Source: Coprinus comatus (lineage: Eukaryota; Basidiomycota; Agaricomycetes; Agaricales; Agaricaceae). Taken from it: a stretch of DNA of 64,000 nucleotides. The notes beneath the pieces were generated by a model. It was not told the origin of the DNA, ran no database searches, and saw only the letters and a list, made by a program, of their open reading frames with translations. Below are positions 23,823 through 37,002 of this stretch, piece after piece. Within the stretch, counting starts at the first letter, position 1, and each line of letters starts with the position of its first letter. The translations under genes were made by a program, and so were the position numbers. The stretch lies in assembly GCA_034638255.1 (NCBI GenBank), contig JAWPGT010000048.1, forward strand, positions 1-64,000, read 5' to 3'.

Positions 23823-25063
23823 TCAAATGTCTCTCCATATGAGCTCCCAGTTTACGTTCGTATCCAACCGGACAACCCCATCTACCGTTGTAACCACTGT
23901 CCTATTATCATCATTGACGAAAATGACCTGCTTCACACTTGGCGAATACAATCTCATTTCATTAGCCAATGCGCGAAAGGCCGGAGGAGTATTTGGCGGA
24001 GGGACCCAATGGGAGACTTCTACTTCAACGCATTGGATGCGTGGTAGTCGCATCAGGAGACCATAAAACAGTAAACGCTAAGCAATGTTGAGAGAGTATG
24101 GGTGTTGGTAAAGCCCGATAAGTATGTAGGGACTGCGCTCACCTCCTTCCCAGATATAGGTAAAACAAGCGTAGCAAGATACCTCAGTTCCGATGATGTA
24201 GTTTTAGCATTAACGACTGATGTTAGTAATTCCATTGAGAAGGATTCCGTATACGCGGAGTCTCCGATATCCAAGGAACGCAGAGAACGCGTAGATTGTC
24301 GGATTTTAGACATTAATAAAGTCATTTCTTCTCGTTTTTCCTCCAGTTCTGTGTGGGAGAAACACGTCTTGAGGTGAGTGATAGGTCTGCTAGGAACAAT
24401 AGTCATAGCAGGTTCTGAGAATACACATTCCAATCTTGTAAGTCCTGGAAATGCCGATGGAATCAATGTTCTATGTGGTGTAATGGATCCAGATGCTTCT
24501 TGATTTTCATCACTAGTAGGGTCATGGGCGTCGCCGAAGTCCATTAGGCACAGATCCTCCAATTTCGACTGCCTGTTAAGGAATTCTAATAGATGGTCAT
24601 CCCAATCGAGGTCACAGTGCAAACTTTTGAGTTGAAATGTGCACTTGTCAAAAATCCACGCTGCATTAGCGTTGGTGATAAGAATATTTAGGTAATGAAT
24701 GTTTGAGGTTTGCTCCAACGCTCGCCCGATATTGCTCCAGTAATCCTCTGGTAGTTCACTGTGTGGCTCCACATGCCCATTGTCTTCACTATCCTCCTCC
24801 GTTGTTTCCGTTACTTCGGTCTCCTCTGCTGCATAGATCGTAAGAGCGTCTACAAGGAGTGCAATGCGCTTATTGGTAGCCAGCGTCCGACAAAGTAACG
24901 CAGTTTGTTTGAGTGTGCGCATGTAAAGTGTGTTATAAAGTGCACGTTCCGCAAATTTCTGAAAACCTTTGCAAACTTTGCATAACGTTGCAAGATCACT
25001 ATGGTTCCCAATTTCGCTGACAATGTTGCGGTAGACCTCCAATGATAATCGAGTAGGGGTCAT
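23823..25063 (-). CDS. F-box-like leucine-rich protein, tremellomycete type
   Basis: The N-terminus (LSLEVYRNIVSEIG, then TLCKVCKGFQKFAERALYNTLYM) matches the shape of an F-box followed by the short segment typical of fungal F-box proteins, which recruit targets to SCF ubiquitin ligases. The middle has acidic and leucine-rich segments. One intron (about 24078-24143) joins the main exon to a C-terminal exon that reads RLLFYGLLMRLPRIQ and ends at 23823. The total is about 390 residues. The substrate is unknown and assignment rests on the N-terminal pattern only. Confidence 0.7.
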
Positions 25064-26806
25064 TCTTGCATATCCTACACTAAATAGGTGAGGGGTGAGG
25101 AAATGAGTACGAAAAATGGGGCCACTTACCTAGTACTCCTTCCTGGAGCACCAGTTCTTGACGCGTCGTGTGCCGCCGTGATCGTTGAAGCCTTAGGACA
25201 AAAACATACGTCATGTGAATGTGAATGTATCAAACAATCGGACATCCAAATACCTAGAGCGGAGATTATGATAGAGTTAAGAAACGGGAGGAGTGAAGGC
25301 TTTATTAGAGAGATAGGGTATGCTGAATAATGGAAATGACAGAAAAGGCCTGTAGGCAAATAGTCAAATAGGATATCGCTTCTATGAAGGAGAGCGCTAT
25401 TTATACAGACGTACATCGTGGAAATCTTGGCGGAGGCATTTCGGGATCAAGGGGGGATCTCCGGGTTCGTGCCAGTAGCGAGAGCCAAAATCGTTCCCAG
25501 CGCTTTGTGATAGCGAGTTCGGAATTTGGGTATTATTTACCAACTCCTACACCAAATTTGAGTGGTTCCCTCCCTGAACATGACAAACATGTATAAGTCT
25601 CGAGGGATTCTTCTCCCTTGTTACTACGTCAGGCTTCCCACGTGGCCGCCACGCGTACTTGCTCGCGTGGTCGTGATTAGTTTCCTTCGAACTACTCGGA
25701 AGGTAACAAGGCAGGTTGCTAGTGCAAAGGTCGTGAGGTCGTCGCAATGACAATGATAAAAACAAAAACTATCGCAAATTGCAACGACGCAACGTACCAC
25801 GGTCTTTAACCCTGGGAAGGAAAGATCAAAAATTCGAAAAAAAGTCACCTGTGCGGGTTTATGATGGAATCCCAAGAGATTATTGGCTTGAGTCTAGCGA
25901 CCCTTTGGAATGGGATACCGAGAGAACCATGGGTTTCAACAGAGGTTGCTCGGCGCGTTGTTTCAGATATTCGGTTGGGTAAAAATTCACTCACGGTGTT
26001 CTGTAGAAGTTGATGCCTGTCCCGAGAAATTGAATTAGACCTGACACCCGTCCTTTTCCATTCACACTTTCCCGCCGTATTACGATTACGCCTCCGGTAA
26101 TATCACCGAGGCATTTGGTTCCCAAGATCTTCCCATACAATTGTCGTCAACCACAAATCAAAGGTGAAACAAATGTAAAAAGAAACCTTGGAACCTGGTA
26201 GGCTATATCATCAAAAATTTTGTCAACAAACCTGAACTATATTCCATTGTTAAGTATGAGGCAACGACTACCAAGTAGACACCATCATTTCGGTTTCTTC
26301 TTCTCCAAAGACTGAGTCGAACCTGTCACAAGTAAGGCCGACACTTACAAATCTTAAACTACGTGGGGGAGTGCTTTGGTACCATAATAGACCAATACCC
26401 CACAAAAACATTCGACTTTGATTCGAAGTGGAAGATCGCACTGATCCTTGTTCATACATATCCTGTTACTCTGGTTATGAAATACGGGATAGCTTCGGGA
26501 TGAGCAAGTATGTCATTTTGAGTTTGATAACCTTTCGACAGTCCTTGAAGAGTTCCGATGGTAAAATAAGCTGGTGATAGAGTAGAAATTACCGCATCGG
26601 AGCAATTACACTTCGAGTTTTTGCCGAAGGATAAGAGAGGAATGTTGTCATTATCATTTTTTGATACAAAATAGAGAAGGGGAAACAATATCATTCCAAA
26701 AACAAGGGAAAAGGGTATATCTATTACCCCATTCCCACCATTGCGTCAATATCATACATAATTTTAGGAACGCAGTGCTGACTCACATAGTCAGTCTTTT
26801 AATTCT
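25064..26806. other. Intergenic, no confident gene
   Basis: Several short open frames exist, for example 26452-26694 on the minus strand (80 codons), but none has recognisable motifs or clear splice partners. A small unrecognised gene is possible. Confidence 0.35.
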
Positions 26807-27567
26807 TCACTCCAGTTTGTCGAGTTGATCCAACCGTGAAAGAACCACATCTTTGCTCGTCTCTTCGATTTCCCCTGCTAGGAATATCTCATCCAAGATT
26901 GCATATACCTATATTGAAATAAATGACAGGTAAGCATCATTGTACATTCCGCAGGCAATTTGTCCCCATTCGACTGCGCACCTTGTAGAAATTGAATACT
27001 AAATCCAACTCGCACACATTATCGAAGAATGAATCTAAAAAGATATCAGATTCTATATCAACCAGATTCAAAATAAAATCTAGTTTACCAAGGACCTCGA
27101 CGAAAAGATGAATCGCCTCCAGGTAGGCTAGCTCATTATCGTTCGCATCTACACAGACACAAAAAAACAGTCCGGCATAACGCCGGTATACCACTTTGTA
27201 GTTGCGAAACTACAGAGCGCAAAGGATGTGTTCAGTGCCAGTTACTAGATCTATTAATGTTCGGCTCACCTCGACAAAGTTTGATTGGTATTTCTGATCT
27301 CTAGGGGCTACTAAACGATGAACCTCACCCCTAAGTCTCACCTATATATCAAGGAACATCAAAACCGCAGGAAATCAGTCTCGTAATATAAACTCTGGTC
27401 AGTAGACCACGCACACCTTCTCATCATCATCGTAAGGCACGTACCACTTCGACAGCCTTGTTTTACCTTGTCTGTTCTTCGGAATTTATGGCATTATTTT
27501 GTCGGTGCATATCTTATATGAGATATATGGTATGAACGCATACCTGTACCAGGATAAACCTAATCAT
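26807..27567 (-). CDS. APS2: AP-2 clathrin adaptor complex, sigma subunit
   Basis: The small subunit of the plasma-membrane AP-2 adaptor, which binds acidic dileucine cargo signals in endocytosis. Six exons give about 143 residues, the usual length: MIRFILVQ (start 27567), [20 protein letters not shown], a [19 protein letters not shown] exon, then [34 protein letters not shown], and after a short intron [19 protein letters not shown] followed by [19 protein letters not shown]. The [16 protein letters not shown] signature favours AP-2 over AP-1 sigma. The stop is 26807-26809. It is divergent from the BTB-like gene to its right. Confidence 0.95.
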
Positions 27568-27777
27568 CTTCAACTGTGAGTTGCAGAAGCTCTGAGCTAA
27601 GCCATCAACGCGTCTCTTGAATTATGTTTGTCTGAACCCGTGATGGCAAACATATAGCGATCGATGTCCCACGCGAACGTTCTCAGGCGGCCCTTATCTT
27701 TCCCTCTCCCCTCCCCTCCTCTCTCTTTCTTTCCGAACCACTTCAAAATCTTCATAACTACAAATTCTCAACAATTC

Positions 27778-29728
27778 ATGCTTGAAGCTTCAAAAACTAA
27801 CCCCGATCAGTGGGGTCAAAACCCATGTCGTGTGACTAGTTTCCTCGCTATCACATTAAGGAGCAACCTATACCACAAGAAACCCCTAACTTACGGCTCT
27901 CCTCCTTGTGGATTCGGCTGGGGGTTTCATTTTGATGTGAAATTATCCTCCAAGGACTCTAAAGTTGATCCAACAAAGAGAAATATCATCGTTGACGTCT
28001 CGTACAAACCCAAATCTTGTTCGGGATTTCAACTGAAGGATATTTCATTCCATGTAGTGGTCAAACTTCAAGGTTCTATCTCCACACCTGCCGTGCCCTT
28101 TGTTTTGGCCGACCAGTCGTACGAAGACAAAGGTTTGTCAATTGCCAAAGACTGCAACCTTGGAGCATATACCAGGCCTCTGAGTCGTCCCGATACAATG
28201 ATACAATTTGAGCTCACGCTCATCTTCAATTCTGAAGACAAGTTATCGTTCCCGTCAGGACCGTCAATCGAACTCAATCGTGCTCTGACTGCCTCGTTGG
28301 ATGGAAAGCACATGATGGATACCAAATTCTATCTCTACTCCTCCAAATCCAAAGGAGAACCTGCACGTCCTCGAGTGTTGTATGGAAATGCTTCTGTGTT
28401 GAAGTGTCTGAGTTCTTACTTTGAAGATCGTGAGCAGTGTTTTTACGTTACAAGAAACACAATCACTGACACAAGGACGATAGTACTTTCGGATGACGAA
28501 ACAGGTTTTCAGGCCGGAACTCGTTGTCAATTTCATGAAGATCTTCCAGAGGTTGTAGGCCGGTTGGAAAAATCTGCTTATGGGTTTGACGCAGACTCAG
28601 ACAGTGACCTTGAAGACGAGGAAGCTACTATTTCTGTTTTTCAATCAGCTTCTTTGGAAAAAGGCAAGAAAGCAATGCCATCATCGCCGCCATCAAGTAG
28701 TTGTACCCCAGTCGTTGAAAGCCCAAAGCCATGTGCTTCTGTAAGCCTTGACTCAAGGTATGAAATATTATAATTATCCCTTGACCCGTCTCTACTACTA
28801 GCACTGCTATGTATCTAATGCTTGATTTTCATACTCTAGTTCCACCAAAACAACAGAAGTCAACTCCCTTGAAGTCAAAAAAGCACCAGATATACTTGAT
28901 ATTGCATCCCGTTCCAGTCACGAGCATATTGTCTCTGCATTTGTGATTAATGGGACCGCCCACAAAACGTACGTGTCCGTCTATCCCTAATACGGACAAG
29001 TCTGGAGGCCCAACTTTTAGATGGAAAGCGCTATTACACTATGCATATACAGATCAAATCCACTTCAAGAACATCAAATCAACTGACATACGATCGAACA
29101 ACGGGACAAATTCCACTGGAGTAACATGTTCGCCAAAATCAATGTATCGCCTTGCTGATTATGTGAGTTTCCATTGTATATGATGACTATTCCTGTATCC
29201 TTGTACTTCATAATAACAATTTTTGTCAGGTCGATATTCCTGTACTAAAGAAACTTGCCAAACAAAAAATCCTATCTTGTATCTCTGGGAGGAATGTTGT
29301 TGAGGAATTATTCTCTTCTTTCACATCAAGGTACGAAACTTCAGTCAAGTTCGACGTAAATACTGACCTTGATTCTCTTCGCAATTAGATATGACGAGAT
29401 CATAGAAATGGAATCTGATTATCTAGCGGCACACTTCACGGATTTTGGAGTATCCAGTCGATTTACCAACATCTTACATGAAGTCGTTAGTGGCGCGAAG
29501 CCATATGGCCATAATGCTTTATCAATCACCATTCAAAAGCTATATAATCACTCTCCCATTCCCCCTCCCATTTCCCCTCCCATTCCCCCTCCCATTCCCC
29601 CTCCCATTCACTCTCCCATTTCCTATTCCATTTCCCCTCCCATTCCCCGTCCCATTCACTCTCCCGTTCCCTATTCCATTGGCTCTCGCATTCCCTCCCC
29701 CTCTCAACCAATTCTGGAGTGGGCTTAA
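27778..29728 (+). CDS. BTB/POZ-like protein with MATH-like N-terminus, paralogue 1
   Basis: The first of two tandem paralogues. The N-terminal half (NPCRVTSFLAI, FGWGFHFDV, SGFQLKDISFHVVVKLQG) resembles the MATH-like region found in fungal MATH-BTB proteins. The second half has a BTB-like pattern (YGNASVLKCLSSYF, a long acidic insert DADSDSDLEDEE, then WKALLHYAYTDQIHF) and a BACK-like tail (IPVLKKLAKQKIL, FTSRYDEIIEME). Such proteins often act as Cullin-3 adaptors; that role is inferred. The Met at 27778 is preferred over 27664 because the paralogue starts at the same point. The C-terminus ends in twelve four-residue repeats that are missing from the paralogue. Confidence 0.75.
29549..29692 (+). 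repeat. 12-nt minisatellite in the BTB paralogue 1 coding end
   Basis: Twelve units of 12 bases, consensus CCCCCTCCCATT, encode tetrapeptides such as PPPI, HSPI and SPPI. Because the unit is a multiple of three, length change keeps the frame. The reverse strand is also open across it, which is a by-product of the repeat. Confidence 0.92.
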
Positions 29729-30282
29729 AGAAGTCGTAAAATCTTTGGTGAATGACGTATTTTTTGTCATTGTCCTAGTCGAGGACTTGGCCTTTTACTT
29801 TCGGAAATACTTCCATTTGTTTTGTTAAATATTTTCTTGTGCTGGGAGGGAGAGGATCGATCAATTTTGGGTTCGAGGACTCCAGACTTGTCTATGATTA
29901 TCATTTCCTTTACTGAAAAAATGTATGGTGTAATACTGAAGCCTTCTTGACACTTGTAAAATATGATGGTATATATTAAAAACAAAAACTCCACTAAAAA
30001 AAAAAACAACATATTCCCTTCAGAAGTTCACGCCCAGGATACCTAGTGAACGCAGCACAGTTTTTTTTGGCCGTACTAAACAATACTGAGGAAACAAGAC
30101 CCCAGGGAGGGATACAACTAAAATGTATAAGCGCCGGAGTGCGTCAAACAGCACTCCCTTGTAACGTAACCACTTGAGGGCCTCTTGATGATTGATAATC
30201 GATAACCTAAATTGCAGTTAAAACATGCAGCGCATCCGCCTCTCTCTCTCTCTCTCATTTCCTAAACCACTTTGAAATATTC
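29729..30282. other. Spacer between BTB paralogues
   Basis: No gene. A (TC)n tract lies just upstream of paralogue 2 (about 30239-30256), and a C/T-rich stretch with a similar following sequence lies upstream of paralogue 1, consistent with duplicated promoters. Confidence 0.5.
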
Positions 30283-32123
30283 ATGGCTGAAGCTGTAAAA
30301 GTTCAACCCGATCAACGGGGCCAAAACCCATGTCGTGTGACTAGTTTCCTCGCTATCCCATTGGGGAACTACGAGAATCCCCCAACTTACAACTCTCCTC
30401 CTTGCGGCTTCGGCTGGGCGTTTCTGTTTAACGTGAAATCATCCTCCAAGGACTTACCCAGCCCAAATAGCAGTACCACAGTAGAAGTCACGTACAAATC
30501 CGAATCCTGTTCGGGGTTTCAGCTGAAGGATATTTCATACCATGTAGTGGCCAAACTCCAAGGTTCTACTGTGGTACATTCCAAGCCATTTGTCTTTGCC
30601 GACAACACGTACAAAGGCAAGGGCTTTTCAATTGCCAAAAACCGTAGCCTTGGAATATATACCGAACCTCCACATCAGCTCGAGCAAATGGCTCTATTTG
30701 AGCTCACGCTCATCTTCAATCCTGAAGACAAGTTATTGTTCCCATCAGGACCGTCAATCGAACTCAATCGTGCTCTGACTGCTTCGTTGGATGGAAAACA
30801 TATGATGGATACTAAATTCTATCTCTACTCATCCAAACTCAAAGGAAAACCTACACGTCCTCGGGCATTGTATGGAAATGCTTCTATATTGAAGTGTCTG
30901 AGTTCTTACTTTGACGATTGTGAGTGCTTTCATGTTACAAGAGACGCAATTATTGACACAAGAATGATAGTACTTTCTGATGGCGGAGGGAGCCTTCAGG
31001 CCGGAACTCGCTGTCAATTTCATGAAGATCTTCCAGAGGTTGTAGGCCGGTTGGAAGAATCCGCTTATGGGTTTGATGCAGACTCGGACAGTGACCTTGA
31101 AGACGAAGATGAAGTTATTTTTACTTCTCGGCCATCCTCTCCAACAAAAGGCCAGGAAGCATCATCACCACCGTTGCCTTCAAGTAGTTGTGTCCCAGAT
31201 GTTGGAAGCCCGAAGCTGCGTACTGCTGTAGCACTGGACTCAAGGTATGGAATGTTATTATTATCCCATGACTCGTCTCTACCCTTAGCACTATTATGTA
31301 TCTAATGCTTGATTGTCATACTCTAGTTCCACCACAGCAAACGAACTCGACTCTCGTGAAGTGGAAAAAGCACCGGAAATACTTGACATTGGATACAATT
31401 CTAGTCATGCTCATATTGTCTCTGCGTTTGCGATTAATGCGACCGCCCACCAAACGTAAGTAAGCTCGTTCGTCCTTAATACGATTACGAAGGCCCATCA
31501 TGGAAGGAATTTTTTTCAGATGGAAAGCATTGTTGTACTATGCATACACGGAACAAATTTACTTCAAGAACATAAAATCAGGTGCATTAAAGGAACTGGA
31601 CAAAGGGGCAAGTTCAACTGCAGTATCATGTTCACCAAAATCAATGTATCGCCTCGCTAATCGTGTGAGTTTCCGTTAATGTCCCTTTAGCCTCGTATTT
31701 CATATAAAAAAAACACTGATTTTGTCAGGTCGGTATTCCTGTCCTGAAGAAACTCGCTAAACAGAAAATCCTAACATGTATCTGTGAGAGGAATGTTGTT
31801 GAAGAATTATTCTCTTCTTTCACATCAAGGTAAGGGGTTTCGGTTAAGTGACAAGTTCTTGATATTCGACATAAATACTGATTTATTCATCGTTCAATAT
31901 GACTAGGTATAAAGAGATTATAGAGATGGAAGCTGATTATCTCGTATCACACTTCACTCCTGAAGTATCATATCGATTCACCAACATCTTGCACGAAGTC
32001 GTTAGCGGTGCGAAGCCGTATTGCCAGAACATTTTATCGATTACCATTCAAAAGCTATATAATCATACTCCCAATCCCAACCCGGATAGTCCCAGCCCGA
32101 AGAGTTCAAGCAACTCTAAATGA
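30283..32123 (+). CDS. BTB/POZ-like protein with MATH-like N-terminus, paralogue 2
   Basis: Same exon structure as the gene at 27778. Segments such as GPSIELNRALTASLDGKHMM and FHEDLPEVVGRLE are identical or nearly so. The N-terminus begins MAEAVKVQPDQRGQNPCRV. Later exons carry SSTTANE, RWKALLYYAYTEQIYF, MYRLANR, IPVLKKLAKQKILTC and YKEIIEMEADYL. The C-terminus is short (SPSPKSSSNSK) and lacks the tetrapeptide array. All exon joins read without frame breaks. The tandem arrangement indicates a local gene duplication. Confidence 0.75.
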
Positions 32124-32964
32124 CAAGATGTCGTTCATTTGTTATACTACTGGTCCCTCAGAGAGAGAGTGTGTGTGTGGAGCCAGCCTCATGGCTGTGT
32201 GGGAAAGGGATAGTGGTATTTAATACACCAGTGTGAATTTTCTCCTTAGTTTTCTACCACTATGTTCACCAGTAAAACTCCACCATTTCTCGCGAATGAT
32301 GTAATCCTGAGGTTGTGACACTACCGGGCCCTTGTACCCCTAGCGAGCAAGTCGCTTTTCATTATCATCATTCGTTTCATATGTTTCTTTTCATTCCCGA
32401 TGCTTGGTGCCAGGGGAGTTGAGCGTTCAGCGCTCAACGTTCAACACCACGCTCTTTTATACTCTTTCGCGGACACTGGCATACATAGTTTTTGATTCTT
32501 AAAACACCATTTAATCCTTAATATCATATTAAATATTCCTCCTTTGCTCTCTCTCTCTGGCCTGTTGCCCTACCATACACTACCTATTGCAAACAATGAA
32601 TATAGAACACGCTTTTTATGCAAAAATCTACCAAATTGGAGGTCGGACATTCACTACAAAAGTGTTGATGTGGCGCTGGAATACTATGCAATCACTTTGA
32701 AGCTTATATTAGATCATATGGTATCACAATAAATTGTCAGCTGGATTTGGATTTTATAATTTTGATATATTAATTTGGGTAGCTCGGAACCCACGCTATC
32801 TATGTCGCGATCTGGGCCACATTAGAAAGACGAATAGGGTTAGGGTTTTTTATCCGTCAGAAATCAATTTAGTTTATTGGAACCTCTTCCGCTCCAACCA
32901 CCACCACATCCACTCAATAACTTACTACTCTAACACAACTCACCACCGCACTAAATACGCCAGA
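32124..32964. other. Intergenic upstream of EB1; contains a hairpin
   Basis: No gene. GTTGAGCG and CGCTCAAC at 32418-32438 form an 8-bp inverted repeat with a 5-base loop. The last 100 bases before EB1 are rich in CAC/ACC triplets. Confidence 0.5.
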
Positions 32965-33983
32965 ATGTCAGGGTCAAGGACGGATCTACTCGCGTGGCTT
33001 AATGAGCTGTTGCAGATCAATTATACAAAGATTGAACAATGTGGAAGCGGAGGCGCCTATTGCCAGATTTTGGACTCGATTTACGGTATGTTTTGTTGTA
33101 TTAGTGGTTATTATTGCTCATATTCTCGTGTCTAGGCGATGTACCGATGACGAGGGTGAAGATGAGCGCGAAACACGAGTATGAATACCTAGCAAACTAC
33201 AAGGTCATGCAGAACGTGTTCAAAGCGAAGAAAATCGATAAGGTATGCTTAGTTCTATTGTATATTCCTTTAATCCATCAATCTCACGATTTGGGCCATC
33301 CTTGTAGCCGATTCCCGTTGATAGACTTGTCAAATGCAAAATGCAGGATAACCTCGAGTTCCTACAATGGATGAAGAAGTTCTGGGATTCAAATTATGGC
33401 GGACAAGGATACGATGCTGTTGCGAGACGAAAGGGCGTTGCAATGGAGCCAGCAACTATTGCGCCTCTGCCGAATTCTTCTAGAAGCGGAAGCAACTTGT
33501 CAGGTTCGTCGCGCATATCTCCTTTGTGATGGAAAGGGACTCAAGAACGCACAGGTGCAGGGAGACAAGGGGGTAGAACACCGATTGGTGGATATAGAAG
33601 TGGGAGTGCACAAGGAAACAGTGAAGTTGTATTGGGCCTGCAAAACCAGCTTAAGGAGATGAGTGCTCATTTGGAAGGCTTGGAGAAAGAGAGAGATTTC
33701 TACTTTGAGAAAGTACGTATCTGTCCTACCTCTTAGAATTTTCAGTTCATACTAACAGTAATCAATAGTTGCGAAATATTGAAATCTTGGCGCAAGGGCA
33801 GATAGAGACGCTCGAAGCAGAAGGAAAGGATGATAACACCTTGAGAGAGATTCAGAAGATTTTATATTCTACAGAGGTGAGCTATTTCTTCTTTGATTTT
33901 CTTATTCAAGTTCGACTTATGTTCGATAGGAAGGGTTTGAGGTACCTGAGGGTACGGCCTTGGATGAGGAAGAAACCTTCTAA
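32965..33983 (+). CDS. Microtubule plus-end tracking protein, EB1 family
   Basis: It is the orthologue of yeast Bim1 and fission-yeast Mal3; it binds growing microtubule ends and recruits partners. Exons 1-3 encode the calponin-homology domain: [48 protein letters not shown], then [18 protein letters not shown] and [14 protein letters not shown] Ser/Gly-rich linker follows. The EBH coiled coil and hydrophobic pocket are in [27 protein letters not shown] and [19 protein letters not shown]. It ends with EEETF, resembling the C-terminal EEY/F motif. An apparent intron of only 33 nt lies at about 33501-33533. Length about 240-250 residues. It converges with the MFS transporter gene. Confidence 0.93.
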
Positions 33984-34537
33984 TATTCCCCCAAGTTCAT
34001 TTCATCATTACTCGTACACTTGTTTAGTCCAATTATGCGATCACAATTTCATCCATGAACTCGAAATTACATTTGAATCCGTGAATAAAGGAGGTGTTTT
34101 GTTCGCCACTTAAGAGACTTTCAACTTCAAAATTAATCGCCCGGGGATGACCACAAACAAGACTTCAGTGCGTTCATATCAATCTTTTTTTTTTCCTTTT
34201 TAGTGGAGTATAAGGCAGGTACAAATCTTACTGCATAAGAAATATAATTCCATATCCATACATACAGGTCTAATTGTCTAACGGAGAAAGGGAATACAAG
34301 ATAAAGTACCAATATCGCAAGAAAATAACACACTAACCCTAAAGTAAAGTCTAGTACCAATACCACCGAAAAAAAAAAATACGAAATGGGAAGTATGAAG
34401 AAGAAAAACAAAGTAAAAAGAAAAAGATAACTCAAAATCCTCTAAGTTAAGGTGTCTCCTATCTAGAGTGGGGGTGTGTGGAGCAAATTCAGAAGAACTC
34501 AAAAAAAAAAACCGAGAACGAAATTGGAAATCAGAAA
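33984..34537. other. Convergent 3' region of EB1 and the MFS gene
   Basis: No gene is supported. A-rich stretches probably contain the polyadenylation regions of both genes. Minus-strand open frames here are shadows of the MFS 3' end and its UTR. Confidence 0.5.
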
Positions 34538-37002
34538 CTAGGAAGACTCTACAAGAGCTTCTCTTTCTTCCGCTTCTTTTCTCCATTTCTCTCCCTTCCA
34601 AGAAACGACAACGATAAGGAACGAAGTTAGAAGCATTCCAAATGCCCAGATTGTATATAACCATCCTGCAATAAAATAAAATAAATGTTTAGAACGAATA
34701 TATCAAAGAGATTGAAAGGAAAAAAGAAATTTACCATCTCCAATACCATCTTGTAAAGGTACAGCAATCTCTGTAGCTATAAATGCTGAAAAACCTCGGA
34801 AGGAAGAGTTTGTAGCTACAGCTGTTGCAGAACGACCTTGATTTGCATCGACGATATATGCTAATGTTGATGCATATGTCCATCTACGTCATCCAAAAAG
34901 TTATTTGTGAGAAATGAGTATCATGAAAAAAAAAAAAAACTTAACAAAAACACAAAGACATACATGGTGAAGAATCCCGCAAAGAATAACACAACACATA
35001 ACACTGCGACATGAAGATGTTTTTCGCATACCCAGCCATAAGCCAGTATTAGGGGTGGAAGAAGGCATATACCAAGAGTAGTACTATGTAATCTCATCTA
35101 TAATATCCGTAATTGAGCTTAAGAATTAATGGCAAATGTATTAAGACGGAGACGACAAACCTCGGGATAACTGTGACCACCATTAGCAGCTTTCATTTTT
35201 TTAAGCTTCATATCGGAATAAAATCCGCCTAGTAGACTTCCAGTTACACATCCTACAAGTTTGAGTAATGGTTTAGCTTGGAAGAACCAATACGGATAGT
35301 AGAGGTGAACGGACCAATCCCATAAGTGATAGTAACCAATCCAATCTTCAGAGCATTATAATGATAATGAGTACTTAGAGTTCTTGCAGATGTATACGTG
35401 ATCATGTAAGTTAACGCAAACATTAGCCCTATGCAAAAATACTCCTTAGAAAAGGGCTTGAAGACGAGGATATAAGCTTACCAGAAGCAAAAAGAATAGC
35501 CAAGTTGTTAATCCTCCTTAACACGGTACCAATAGGTTTGAAGGGATTAACGTCTTTCAAACTCAATTCCACCTCAATTTCCAGCTTTGGAATTTCTGTA
35601 GCTTTCTCTACATCCGTAGAAGATTTAGCATGAGCTTGTAGATCAAGCGTAGAGCCAGGTAATGTGGCGCTAGGGGATGTAGTAGGACCACTAGTACTAG
35701 CATCAACTCCACATTTCTCTTCGGATGAAGGGTCAAGGGATTTTGCGCTGCGAGCCTTCCTTTCTCTAAGTCGCTGGCGTAAGACATTCTGGTAAATAAG
35801 GCTACGTTCTTTCCTAAACGTATCGTTGAAGAAGAAAAGGAACGAGATGGTGCTGACACCAGATAGTATACAGAGGAACCAAAAGATAGCACGCCACCCT
35901 AGACCTGTAGTCAGTACACCTCCTAGTATTGGACCTAATGCCTATTCAAAGGAAATGGTATTCAATAATCGCCCTGAGATCCTCTATAGGTATCAAAGAA
36001 GATTAGGATAACTTACGGGACCGAGAAGTGGGGCAATATAATATATTCCCATCTTAGTTCCCCTTTCGGCTGGTTCGAATATATCGGCAAGAGTAGCTGC
36101 GCCTATGGAAATGACTGCACTTGACCTAGAAATCATTCAATTTCATGTGCAATTACAAATTCGTGAGAAGTCTGACCCAGCTGCTTGAATTGCACGGAAA
36201 ACAATTACTCTGTTGTGTAATTGAGTAAACGTAAACTCATATCGGACCATATGGCCGAAATATGAGAGGTAGAACTTACAGTACTATACTTTTACTCGTC
36301 GCCACTATTGTAGATGTCACAGTGAACAAAGTGAGCGATACAAGGTACACCAGCTATGTAAAAAAAAAATCCACATGGGTCAGTAAAGTTCAATCCATGA
36401 TAGGTAAAAAGCACACCTTTCTTCCTTTTACTTCGCTTATCGCACACCATATCAAGGGCATCAGCCCCTGTACAAGGATGAATATCGACAGGCTCAAACT
36501 AAATTGCTGGCTTGTAGCTGGCAAGTCAGCTTCCATTTCTTCTACAGCAGCTGTTTAAAAGTGTAAAATTTGAATTTAGAAAGATTGAAAAATCGTAGTT
36601 ACGTGGAGCTAGTAACTCACGATTCTGGATACTTCCAGCCAATCCAGAAATCATAGCTGCTGCTGAAATCAAAAATAGACTTAAATTCTTTAAGGTATTG
36701 ATTAGTTATTGTAAAAAATCGTGGTGCGAGCCAAAAACTTAAAATATATATACCTTGCGTAATGGCGACCATTTGCGAGGATCGTTTTCAACAGGAACAT
36801 GTTCAATATCAGGTTTTGGGAGAGCTACAGGAGGAGTAGTGTGTGTGATAGTAGTAGATGTAGATGCCGTGCTTTCAATACTTGATCGTGCCCTAGCTGC
36901 GTGATGGACATCTGGCGGAGGATGTGGAGAGGGTATGTCCGCCATAGTAGATGCAGTAGCGGACAACATTGCACTACGTTGTTGTGTTGTAGTTCGAATC
37001 AT
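34538..37002 (-). CDS. Major facilitator superfamily transporter, DHA1-type drug/polyamine exporter
   Basis: About eight to ten exons encode a 12-helix proton antiporter. The cytoplasmic N-terminus is long and Ser/Thr/Pro-rich, ending ENDPRKWSPLRKVYIF, typical of fungal DHA1 proteins. The central region contains ATLADIFEPAERGTKMG and the DHA1 motif C-like stretch GPALGPILGGVLTTGLGW followed by RAIFWFL. The middle cytoplasmic loop is long and contains many serines. The C-terminus reads GWLYTIWAFGMLLTSF and ends REALVESS at 34538-34540. Likely function is export of toxic small molecules or polyamines at the plasma membrane; the substrate is not predictable. Exon borders are not all resolved. 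Confidence 0.88.

Noticed and set aside
29526..29770. Minus-strand Gly/Asn/Arg-rich open frames
   Set aside because: They are the reverse complement of the 12-nt minisatellite in BTB paralogue 1.
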